A stretch of 32,050 nucleotides of DNA. Origin: Tannerellaceae bacterium (GTDB taxonomy: Bacteria; Bacteroidota; Bacteroidia; Bacteroidales; Tannerellaceae). The DNA lies in NCBI GenBank assembly GCA_031288515.1, contig JAITRG010000281.1, positions 1 through 32,050 of the forward strand, read 5' to 3'. Below the pieces are notes generated by a model. The model searched no databases. It saw only the letters and a list, made by a program, of their open reading frames with translations, and was not told the DNA's origin. The translations under genes and the position numbers were made by a program. Numbering within the stretch: the stretch's first letter is position 1; each line of letters opens with the position of its first letter. Shown here in pieces: positions 13,208 to 20,177 of this stretch.

Positions 13208-15616
13208 TTAATTTATTCCAAGTAATAAGCTACCCGCCTGGTATACGATGCACGATACGATCCAGGCAAGCATACAGGTATAAACAACCGTAAACAATCC
13301 CCATTTCCACGAACCGGCCTCTTTTGATATGGCTACAACCGTGGCTATACACGGGAAGTAAATCAAGACAAACAGCATTAAACTTAATGCTGTCAATGGC
13401 GTAAATACAGGCGAACCGTCGGGGTAGGCGTCCTGTTTAAGCCGTTCGCGGAGCTTTTGCGCCTCTTTTTCTTCGTCTGCCGCTCCTTCGCCTCCTGTAT
13501 ACAGTATGCCCAGCGTACTGACAACGACTTCTTTTGCCGCCATCCCCGTAAGCAGGCTTACGCTTATTTTCCAGTCAAAACCCAACGGCTGCAAAACGGG
13601 CTGGATGGTTTGCCCTAACCGGCCTATGTAGGAATTTTGCCGGCGCCCGGATGCGTCGTTATTGCCTGTTTGAAGCGGGAAGTAGCCGAGAAACCATATA
13701 ATAATGGAAGCCAAAAGGATAATTCCCCCCATCTTTTTCAGGTATTGTTTTGCCTTTTCCCACATATGAATAAGAATCGATTTGAAGGCAGGCATACGGT
13801 ACGGGGGCAATTCCATCACAAAAGGCACATCTTCTGCATTGAAAAGAAAACGCCTGAACAACCGGGCCATCACCACAGCCAGTAAAATGCCCGACACATA
13901 TAACCCCAGCAGTACAATGGCCGCCTTATCAGGGAAAAAGGCGCCTGTAAGCAATACGTACACCGGAAGGCGTGCGCTGCAACTCATCAGCGGATTAATC
14001 AGCATGGTGATCAGCCGGCTGTTGCGGCTTTCAATGGTGCGTGAAGCCATAATCGCCGGGACATTACACCCGAAGCCCATCACTAACGGTATGAATGATT
14101 TCCCGTGCAAGCCCATCTTATGCATAATCTTATCCATGATAAAGGCCGCCCTTGCCATATAACCCGAATCTTCCATAAAAGAGATAAACAGGTATAGTAT
14201 CAATATGTTCGGCAGGAAAACAATCACGCCCCCTACCCCGCCGATAATTCCATCTATCAATAAGTCTTTCAACGGCCCTTCCTGCATGTATTGCCGCGCG
14301 GCGCTTCCAATCCATGCAACGAGGTTCTCTATCCATTCCATCGGGTAGGCTCCAAAACTAAAGGTTGCCTTAAACATTATCCACATAAAGAAGATAAAGA
14401 TAGGGAAACCCAGCGCCCTGTTCGTTACCAGCAAATCGATAAGCTGCGTACTTTTCATCGACCCGGCCTTACCCGGCTCGAACGTTTCGCGCAAGGCGCC
14501 TGAGATGAATCCGTACCGGGCATTGGTAAAAGCCGTCTCGCTATCTTCCTGCAACAGATTTTCTATTTGCGCTACATTCTCGCCGCAAACGTTCAATACG
14601 GCCTCGCCTCCGGGTATATCCCTGATAAAAACTTCCGTCTCCGGGTCGCCTTCCAGCAGTTTCATGGCTAAGTAACGTTTAGACAGTCCTTTAGACAAAT
14701 CGCAATTCTCTTTAATGGCTGTCCTTACATGGGTTATCGCTCTTTCAATGTCGTCTCCGTAATTGATATGGATGTGGCGGATCACCGGGTCTTCTCCTTC
14801 GTATACGCCGATAACGCGGTCAAACAATTCTTTTATCCCAAAGCCTGTTTTACTTATGACAGGGACGATGGGAGCCCCGATCATTTTTTCCAACGATTTA
14901 TAATCAAAGGTATCTTCCCGCTTCCGGAGCGTATCATACATGTTGAGGGCGATCACCATCCGTGCATCCATGTCGATCAACTGGGTGGTTAAATAGAGGT
15001 TTCGCTCCAGATTAGATGCGTCTACCACGTTGATCACCACATCGGGATGTTCTTCGTTCAGATGTTTCCGCACGAAACGTTCTTCCGGCGAACAGGCGGA
15101 TAAGGAGTAAGTTCCCGGCAGGTCTACAATTTTAAACGTGTAGCCGCTTTGTTTAAATACGGCGTCTTTGGCGTCTACGGTTACGCCGCTGTAATTGCCT
15201 ACATGTTCGTGGGCGCCGGAAGCATGGTTGAAAAACGTGGTCTTGCCGCTATTAGGGTTGCCTACGAGAGCTACATTAATCGTTTTGCCCCTTTCAATGG
15301 CTATCGACCGTATGTCGTCCGGCGAAGGCGTGACGTACGAATCGAAATCCCGCCAATTTGTTTCCGAATCCGCCTGCCTGCCTTCCGTCCCGGCCATACC
15401 GATTACTTCAATCAAGGCCGCTTCACTCCGGCGAAGCGATACGTCATAGCCCATTACTCTGTAATGGATCGGGTCTTTCAGCGGGGCGTTCCGGATTACT
15501 TCCACTTCTTTTCCCCTGATAAAGCCCATTTCGATAATCCGTTTACGGAAGCCTCCGCGCCCCATTACCTTAACGATTATCCCTTTTTCGCCGGTTCGTA
15601 GTTCCGATAATCTCAT
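13208..15616 (-). CDS. feoB: FeoA-FeoB fusion, ferrous iron transporter
   Basis: 802 residues. Residues 1-72 are a FeoA SH3-like domain (MRLSELRTGEKGIIVKVMG). The FeoB G domain follows with G1 GNPNSGKTT (from residue 119), switch I NYSGVTVDAK, G3 DLPGTYSL and G4 NMYD. After the helical domain comes the membrane permease with two gate regions, including MEDSGYMARAAFIMD, GFGCNVPAIMA and SCSARLPVYVL. The protein imports Fe2+ across the inner membrane in a GTPase-dependent manner. FeoAB fusion is usual in Bacteroides relatives. All key motifs are present. A palindrome lies upstream at 15676-15695. Confidence 0.96.
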   Translation of the reverse strand: MRLSELRTGEKGIIVKVMGRGGFRKRIIEMGFIRGKEVEVIRNAPLKDPIHYRVMGYDVSLRRSEAALIEVIGMAGTEGRQADSETNWRDFDSYVTPSPDDIRSIAIERGKTINVALVGNPNSGKTTFFNHASGAHEHVGNYSGVTVDAKDAVFKQSGYTFKIVDLPGTYSLSACSPEERFVRKHLNEEHPDVVINVVDASNLERNLYLTTQLIDMDARMVIALNMYDTLRKREDTFDYKSLEKMIGAPIVPVISKTGFGIKELFDRVIGVYEGEDPVIRHIHINYGDDIERAITHVRTAIKENCDLSKGLSKRYLAMKLLEGDPETEVFIRDIPGGEAVLNVCGENVAQIENLLQEDSETAFTNARYGFISGALRETFEPGKAGSMKSTQLIDLLVTNRALGFPIFIFFMWIMFKATFSFGAYPMEWIENLVAWIGSAARQYMQEGPLKDLLIDGIIGGVGGVIVFLPNILILYLFISFMEDSGYMARAAFIMDKIMHKMGLHGKSFIPLVMGFGCNVPAIMASRTIESRNSRLITMLINPLMSCSARLPVYVLLTGAFFPDKAAIVLLGLYVSGILLAVVMARLFRRFLFNAEDVPFVMELPPYRMPAFKSILIHMWEKAKQYLKKMGGIILLASIIIWFLGYFPLQTGNNDASGRRQNSYIGRLGQTIQPVLQPLGFDWKISVSLLTGMAAKEVVVSTLGILYTGGEGAADEEKEAQKLRERLKQDAYPDGSPVFTPLTALSLMLFVLIYFPCIATVVAISKEAGSWKWGLFTVVYTCMLAWIVSCIVYQAGSLLLGIN

Positions 15617-15645
15617 CTTCGTTGCTTAAGTTGTATAAAACAATA

Positions 15646-15653
15646 CAAAGTTA
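15646..15653 (-). promoter_or_regulatory. -7 box for the feoAB operon
   Basis: TAACTTTG on the minus strand (complement of 15646-15653) fits TAnnTTTG and gives a leader of about 25 nt to the start at 15616. At the expected -33 position the sequence is TGAG rather than TTTG, so the promoter may be weak or activator-dependent. Confidence 0.55.
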
Positions 15654-15675
15654 TAGGTAAAAACAGTTCCGCTCA

Positions 15676-15695
15676 ATACCTATATGTAGGTATTC
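15676..15695. promoter_or_regulatory. Perfect 8-4-8 palindrome upstream of feoAB, candidate metalloregulator operator
   Basis: AATACCTATATGTAGGTATT has 8-bp perfectly complementary arms around TATG. Its centre lies about 45 bp upstream of the inferred feoAB start site, just beyond the -33 position. Further partial half-sites are close (TATAGGTA at 15652-15659 and GGGTATTCC at about 15702-15710). Length and position suit a dimeric iron-responsive regulator such as a DtxR/MntR- or Fur-type protein; which one is inference. Confidence 0.5.
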
Positions 15696-15751
15696 CCTTT
15701 GGGTATTCCAACTATTTTAATTAGTTTTACGCCCTACATATACATATCTTT

Positions 15752-16240
15752 ATGAACAGAATGATAAAACGCATACTTGCTATCTCCGCTATTCCGGCGG
15801 CATTTGTAATATTATTTGCCGGTTGCCGGAACAGTTTGAAAGAATTTTCTTTCAGTTACAGTATGGAAAGCGTGGATTATTACAAAACCTCCGTTTCCTT
15901 CGACAGTAATAAAACCTATAAGATTGAAACCCATAATTACTACATGGACAATCATGCCGGCAAACGGGAGCCTGTTATACGGGAAGGAACGCTTACGGAA
16001 GAAGAATACAAAACCCTTGAAACCCTGCTTGCCAAATGTAATTTATTCAAAATGAAAGATTCGTACGGTTTCGACAAGGAAGCGGACAAGTACATGGGCG
16101 ATATCATGTATCAAGTTCATTTCCAAACGCCCGGCGAGAGTAAATTTATTTCCATCCGCGCTATCGGCGACCACACGTTCCCCCTCCCATTTATCGATCT
16201 GTTGAAATATATCAATACGTTTCTGGCGGGGCATAAATAA
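15752..16240 (+). CDS. Small lipoprotein of unknown function
   Basis: 162 residues starting MNRMIKRILAISAIPAAFVI with a lipobox LFAGC (Cys25), so exported and lipidated. The mature part is mixed alpha/beta with SFSYSMESVDYYKTSVSFD, then an EEEYKTLETLLAKCNLFKM helix and a C-terminal IDLLKYINTFLAGHK. I do not recognise the family. It is divergent from feoAB across the palindrome at 15676-15695, so shared iron control is possible. A -7-like TATCTTTA immediately precedes the ATG but has A instead of G. Confidence 0.65.
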   Translation: MNRMIKRILAISAIPAAFVILFAGCRNSLKEFSFSYSMESVDYYKTSVSFDSNKTYKIETHNYYMDNHAGKREPVIREGTLTEEEYKTLETLLAKCNLFKMKDSYGFDKEADKYMGDIMYQVHFQTPGESKFISIRAIGDHTFPLPFIDLLKYINTFLAGHK

Positions 16241-16302
16241 CTCTTCATCCTCCTCTTCAGGCCCGTGCCATTAACCCGTTACACAGGCTTGTCTGGCGAT
16301 AT

Positions 16303-16642
16303 CTTTCAGCTTTCATCCGGTTTATAGATACTTGCGTGTGAACAGCTATGGCTGAAAGAAGACCGTTCAGCCTTCTTTCAGTAAAAAAATTACAGGGACG
16401 GCAAAAAGGGAAAAAATCATTATGACGCCTTCAGCAGACCATTATTATGGTTTGGTAAAAAGTATATAATGGTTTACTAAAGACATTATAATGGTTTACT
16501 GAAAGCGTCATAGCGCTTTTTTTTATGGAATAAATCTCCTCCGGTTTCCGAAGGCTGAAAGGAAGCTGAAATCTCCTTTTTCGTCTTCTTTCAGTGTTTC
16601 ATTCTGTAAACCAATCCTTTGCAACAAAACTGAAACTGAAAG
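16303..16642. repeat. MITE-like intergenic repeat, copy B
   Basis: About 340 bp related to copy A at 2857-3209 in the same orientation. Shared landmarks are, in order: CTTTCAGCTTTCA (16303-16315), the run AAAGGGAAAAA before the 22-bp array, the array itself, then GCTTTTTTT, ATAAAT, TCCG, GGCTGAAAG, TTCTTTCAGT, GTTTCAT, TCTGTAAA and TTTGCAACAAA with CTGAAAG to close. Copy B also has a second CTGAAAGAA/TTCTTTCAG hairpin on its left side (about 16351-16380) that copy A lacks. No transposase is present. Confidence 0.65.
16418..16516. repeat. 22-bp tandem array inside repeat copy B
   Basis: Units begin at 16418, 16440, 16463 and 16484 (lengths 22, 23, 21, 22) followed by CGTCATAGCGC. The unit is close to CATTATAATGGTTTACTGAAAG; the second to fourth units agree well in ATAATGGTTT or TTATGGTTT. 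Phase is preserved despite 1-bp indels. Confidence 0.65.
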
Positions 16643-16814
16643 AACAGTATCTGTCTGTTCAAAACAGGGGTGAAATCCGGCCTGCTGACAAAGCCGGAAA
16701 AATAAATTTGGATGTTAAAAAAATGGCATTACTAATTAAATATAGTTTTTGATATTCTAATTGAAATAATACCATTGAAAATCAGATATATACAATTCTA
16801 AATCTACATGAAAT

Positions 16815-17138
16815 CTATATATAGTTAGCAATGCAAGGAAATTTATTGTGTTTCTGATATGCTGCCAGTCTATATAAATCTTTTTAGGATATTAAATTTC
16901 TGTGTAAAACATCCTTCTCTCCTGTTACACAATAAGCTCCATTGGCTGTGATATAGCCATCGAATACAAGGTCGCCAAGGTTATTTATATCATATAAAGA
17001 GCGTCCAGTAGCAATTGCTAGTTTTATTCCCTTTTGCCTGAGGCTTTCAATAGCCTCAATGGTTGATTGTGGAATTTGATGAGTTTTAAAGCTAACTAAA
17101 GCGCCATCGATGTCAAAGAAAACAGCTTGTATATACAT
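16815..17138 (-). pseudogene. HAD-superfamily (Cof-type) hydrolase, broken by in-frame stops
   Basis: The start at 17136-17138 gives MYIQAVFFDIDGALVSFKTH with the HAD nucleophile motif DIDGAL (second Asp present) and later ATGRS, so the first 84 residues look like a Cof-type sugar-phosphate phosphatase. A TAA at 16884-16886 interrupts it, but the same frame continues convincingly (KDLYRLAAYQKHNKFPC) to another stop at 16815-16817. Intact relatives are about 260 residues with two more catalytic motifs that are absent here. It begins 1 bp after the GntR stop, so it was probably in that operon. Confidence 0.8.
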
Positions 17139-17139
17139 A

Positions 17140-17874
17140 TTAAAAAATTCGTTTACTTTCAAGAGTATATGTGAATGAATCGGCACGATAACATCCGATA
17201 TTATATTCAATAGGATTGTTATGGATATCATACACATATCTTTTTCGAATCAGAATAGGATCGCCCGGTTTTATTTCTAATTTTGAAGCAATAAAATTAT
17301 CCGCGGCGGCGGCATTGATTTCTTCTTTTGATGTTTCGGCAATAATTCCATAATCAGCCTCAAGTATTTCGTATAGCGGACGATTAAAGTTTTCTGAAGC
17401 GGAAATGGGTATTTCAGGGCTAAATTCTGAAATAAAATACACAAACGGAAATTCTTTCTTGCCTCTCAAGCGTTCAAGCCTCATGACTTTGATGCCTGCT
17501 TTGATATTAAAGAAAGCAGCAACTTCAGAAGAAACCTCATGCCGTATAATTTGCAATTCGAAATTATGAATTTCTATCCCCAGGATTTTCATTTCTTCTG
17601 AGAAACTCAACCAATTGCTCGCACCGCTAAAGATTTTCTTTTTTTCAACACGTGTACCTACTCCTTTTTTCCTTGTGAGCAGACCTTCAGATACTAATGT
17701 GTTGATTGATTGCCGTAATGTATTACGTGAAATATTTAATTGTTCAGACAAATCGACTTCTTTGGGTAAGAGCTTCCCATCTTTATATTCAGGTTTCTCA
17801 ATAAGTTCTCGAAGAAGCTTTTCGACCTGTTTATGCAAGGGTGTCTGACTGTTGTGATCTATTGTTAGTTTCAT
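17140..17874 (-). CDS. GntR-family transcriptional regulator with UTRA domain
   Basis: 244 residues from the ATG at 17872-17874 (MKLTIDHNSQTPLHKQVEKL). The N-terminal winged helix contains LPKEVDLSEQLNISRNTLRQ and LVSEGLLTRKKGVGTRVE; the C-terminal UTRA ligand domain (about 90-240) has VMRLERLRG and DPILIRKRYVYD and ends SFTYTLESKRIF. The ORF's longer start at 17925 overlaps the promoter and is rejected. HutC-type GntR proteins usually bind phosphorylated sugars. Placed divergent from the mannose catabolic operon, it most likely represses that operon, and perhaps itself, until a mannose-derived ligand appears; this is inference. Confidence 0.9.
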   Translation of the reverse strand: MKLTIDHNSQTPLHKQVEKLLRELIEKPEYKDGKLLPKEVDLSEQLNISRNTLRQSINTLVSEGLLTRKKGVGTRVEKKKIFSGASNWLSFSEEMKILGIEIHNFELQIIRHEVSSEVAAFFNIKAGIKVMRLERLRGKKEFPFVYFISEFSPEIPISASENFNRPLYEILEADYGIIAETSKEEINAAAADNFIASKLEIKPGDPILIRKRYVYDIHNNPIEYNIGCYRADSFTYTLESKRIF

Positions 17875-17884
17875 GTTTTTATTG

Positions 17885-17892
17885 CAAATATA
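17885..17892 (-). promoter_or_regulatory. -7 box of the gntR gene, very short leader
   Basis: TATATTTG on the minus strand (complement of 17885-17892) ends 10 bp before the start codon at 17874, so the leader would be under about 10 nt. No TTTG lies at the ideal -33 spacing. Confidence 0.5.
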
Positions 17893-17911
17893 AAAAATAA
17901 TCCTCAAACTA

Positions 17912-17942
17912 TTTGCTTTTAGCAAAAAACAATCTATATTTG
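17912..17942 (+). promoter_or_regulatory. Promoter of the mannan-locus operon
   Basis: TTTG at 17912-17915, a spacer of exactly 19 bp and TATATTTG at 17935-17942 make a complete Bacteroidetes promoter. The start site would be about 17946, leaving a leader of about 55 nt before the ATG at 18001. A small palindrome TTTGCTTTTAGCAAA (17912-17926) overlaps the -33 element. Confidence 0.8.
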
Positions 17943-17950
17943 CAATCGTA

Positions 17951-17960
17951 TATGTACATA
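17951..17960. promoter_or_regulatory. Candidate GntR operator
   Basis: TATGTACATA is a perfect 10-bp palindrome just downstream of the inferred start site, within a longer alternating run (GTATATGTACATACATAT). GntR/HutC-type operators are short AT-rich palindromes around GT and AC steps. Binding here would block early elongation or promoter clearance. The regulator assignment is inferred from adjacency. Confidence 0.45.
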
Positions 17961-18000
17961 CATATTAAGCAAATGGCTAAACATTAATAATAAATCTAAC

Positions 18001-19725
18001 ATGAAAAGTTCATACATGAAATTTCCGTCAGTTAAAATAGACGGTTTGGTGGTACAGGGTTGGGGTGAAATTATATCTTTCATAATTGAAAAGAACCTGA
18101 ATAAAAATGTAATAGCTATCGACTGCTACACAGGTGTTCATTATAATGAAATAAAATCTCAATTTGAAAAAATAAATTCGACCTTATTTATTGACACCAG
18201 AGATTTATTCATCTCTGAGGATGCAGTAGAGGCATTAACAAAAAGATTTATGACCGATGATGTATTATTTGGCTATATGTCAAATATATATCTATCAGAA
18301 TATTTCGATTCCGATAAGCTCCATACAGCTCGAAAAAAGATTGAAGAAACAGGTGGGAATGTTATAATATTCGGAAATGGAGCGTATCTGGTAGCTGATA
18401 ATTCCATATTAATTTATGCAGATATGCCTCGCTGGGAAATTCAACAGCGTATGCGACGTCAGGAGGCAAAAGGGTTAGGTATCGACAATAGTAAGGAGCC
18501 TTTTTCATCCCAATATAAACGCGGAATGTTTAACGATTGGCGCGTATCGGACAAGCACAAAGGGGCTATTTATGAACGTGTAGATTACTGGCTGGATACG
18601 GTTGTTCCCAATGACCCCAAAATGATAGACAAGCAAACCTTTTATGCGGGAATGGAAAAAGCATCCACATCACCTTTCCGCGTGGTTCCGTTTTTTGATC
18701 CTGCACCTTGGGGCGGACAATGGATGAAAGAAGTTTGTAACCTCGATTCTTCCAAGCCGAACTATGGGTGGTGTTTCGACTGTGTACCGGAGGAAAACAG
18801 CTTATTACTAGAGGTTGATAATATTATATTTGAGACGCCTTCGGTAAACCTAGTCTACACAAAAAGCCGACAACTGTTAGGTGAGCCTGTAGAAGCACGG
18901 TTCGGAAAAGAATTCCCTATCCGTTTCGACTTTCTGGATACTATTAATGGAGGCAACTTAAGTTTGCAGGTACATCCTGCAACGCAATATGCGCATGATA
19001 ATTTCGGGCTTAACTATACACAAGATGAGAGTTATTACATCATGGACGCCCGTGAAGACGCCCATGTTTATCTGGGATTAAAAACAGGCATTGACAATAA
19101 TGCTATGATTGAAGATTTGGAGAAAGCGCAGAAAGGCGAAATCGTTTTCGATGCTGAACAGTATGTAAATACATACCCGATTAAAAAGCATGATCATTTT
19201 CTTATCCCTGCGGGGACAATCCATTGCTCGGGAACAAATGCTGTAGTGTTGGAAATCAGCTCTACCCCTAACCTTTTTACGTTCAAATTATGGGATTGGC
19301 AACGTCTCGGATTGGATGGTAAGCCACGTCCCATTAATGTAAAACGAGGAAAAGAAGTAATCGACTGGGGCCGTGATACCGAATATGCGAAAAAGAAACT
19401 GGTAAATTGCTTCGAGATTGTTGCAAGCGGAGACGGGTGGAAAGAAGAAAAAACAGGCCTCCATCGGAATGAATTTATCGAAACAAGACGGCATACCTTC
19501 ACAAAGGCTGTAACTCATCATACAGATGAAAGTGTGAACGTTTTAAACCTTGTGGATGGGCAGGAAATAATCATTGAAAGCCCAGCCAATGCATTCGAAC
19601 CGATGATTATACATTATGCCGAAACCTTTATCATTCCTGCAAGCGTCGGGGAATATGCCATTCGTCCTCATGGCTTATCTGAAGGTAAAGAATGTATGAC
19701 TATAAAAGCATCGGTAAGGATTTAA
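18001..19725 (+). CDS. Class I mannose-6-phosphate isomerase with an extra N-terminal domain
   Basis: 574 residues. The C-terminal part (about 215-574) is a zinc-dependent cupin-type phosphomannose isomerase: SLQVHPATQYAHDNFG (Gln323, His325 as zinc ligands), HDHFLIPAGTIHCSGTNA and VVLEISSTPNLFTFKLWDW. It converts mannose-6-phosphate to fructose-6-phosphate in the cytoplasm. Residues 1 to about 200 form a separate domain with kinase-fold flavour (VIAIDCYTG, DMPRWEIQQRMRRQEAKGLG) but no Walker A motif where one would be expected. Classical ManA is about 300-400 residues. It is the first gene of the operon, downstream of a full promoter. Confidence 0.85.
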   Translation: MKSSYMKFPSVKIDGLVVQGWGEIISFIIEKNLNKNVIAIDCYTGVHYNEIKSQFEKINSTLFIDTRDLFISEDAVEALTKRFMTDDVLFGYMSNIYLSEYFDSDKLHTARKKIEETGGNVIIFGNGAYLVADNSILIYADMPRWEIQQRMRRQEAKGLGIDNSKEPFSSQYKRGMFNDWRVSDKHKGAIYERVDYWLDTVVPNDPKMIDKQTFYAGMEKASTSPFRVVPFFDPAPWGGQWMKEVCNLDSSKPNYGWCFDCVPEENSLLLEVDNIIFETPSVNLVYTKSRQLLGEPVEARFGKEFPIRFDFLDTINGGNLSLQVHPATQYAHDNFGLNYTQDESYYIMDAREDAHVYLGLKTGIDNNAMIEDLEKAQKGEIVFDAEQYVNTYPIKKHDHFLIPAGTIHCSGTNAVVLEISSTPNLFTFKLWDWQRLGLDGKPRPINVKRGKEVIDWGRDTEYAKKKLVNCFEIVASGDGWKEEKTGLHRNEFIETRRHTFTKAVTHHTDESVNVLNLVDGQEIIIESPANAFEPMIIHYAETFIIPASVGEYAIRPHGLSEGKECMTIKASVRI

Positions 19726-19749
19726 CCCTGCATAATCATATACCATACC

Positions 19750-20172
19750 ATGAACGACAAACAATCGAATTCACCCGCAGTATTCCTGCCGATATTCCTC
19801 AGCTTCTTTGTAATGGGCTTTGTGGATATTGCAGGAGTTGCCACAAATTATGTAAAGAAAGACTTTGACCTGTCAGACTCTGTGGCCAATCTGATACCTG
19901 TGATGGTATTTGTCTGGTTTGCCGTATTTTCTGTGCCTACAGGTTTGCTGATGGGGAAAACAGGAAGAAAGAAGACTGTTATGCTATCGCTGGTAATAAC
20001 AGCCGCTACCATCGAAATATCGGCTTTGATGATAATGGGAGTGTCGGGTGGAGCTTTATTATCTCCACTTCAAGGATTGATTACCGATATGTCGACTTTC
20101 ACAACCGGGATGGTTGTGCTTCTGGCAGCTTTATTAATAATGGGATCAATTTCATTTAAATTTAAATCATAA
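19750..20172 (+). pseudogene. MFS sugar transporter (FucP/GlcP type) with a large in-frame internal deletion
   Basis: 140 residues. Residues 1 to about 84 are a normal N-terminus of a sugar MFS transporter (VFLPIFLSFFVMGFVDIAGV, TGLLMGKTGRKKTVMLS). Immediately after comes a segment typical of the C-terminal end of the same family (SALMIMGVSGGALLSPLQGL). Full-length relatives are about 390-400 residues with 12 membrane helices; here only 4 or 5 remain, so some 250 residues are missing. The junction is near 20000-20012 and keeps frame. Transport function is probably lost. The ROK kinase gene follows after 5 bp. Confidence 0.75.
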
Positions 20173-20177
20173 TATCT

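Larger units (their letters stand above)
16241..16814. other. Gene-free interval holding repeat copy B
   Basis: No intact gene is seen. The interval holds repeat copy B (16303-16642) and AT-rich sequence (16700-16814) that appears to be the rotted distal part of the HAD pseudogene. A 6-bp stem (TCCGGC at 16676-16681 with GCCGGA at 16693-16698) lies between them but lacks a T-run in either direction long enough to be called a terminator. Confidence 0.55.

Noticed and set aside
15149-15601. 150-codon frame antisense to feoAB
   Set aside because: Lies over the FeoA and GTPase domains, which are clearly coding on the minus strand.
16676-16698. TCCGGC/GCCGGA stem as an intrinsic terminator
   Set aside because: Only 6 bp with an 11-nt loop, and no T-run follows in either direction.
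17128-17137. TGTATATACA palindrome as a second GntR operator
   Set aside because: It overlaps the start codon and first codons of the HAD pseudogene (MYIQ), where the sequence is explained by coding; it is far from any promoter.
17139-17237. N-terminal extension of the HAD fragment to 17237
   Set aside because: The added 33 residues overlap gntR codons; the ATG at 17138 gives the standard HAD start and sits 1 bp after the gntR stop.
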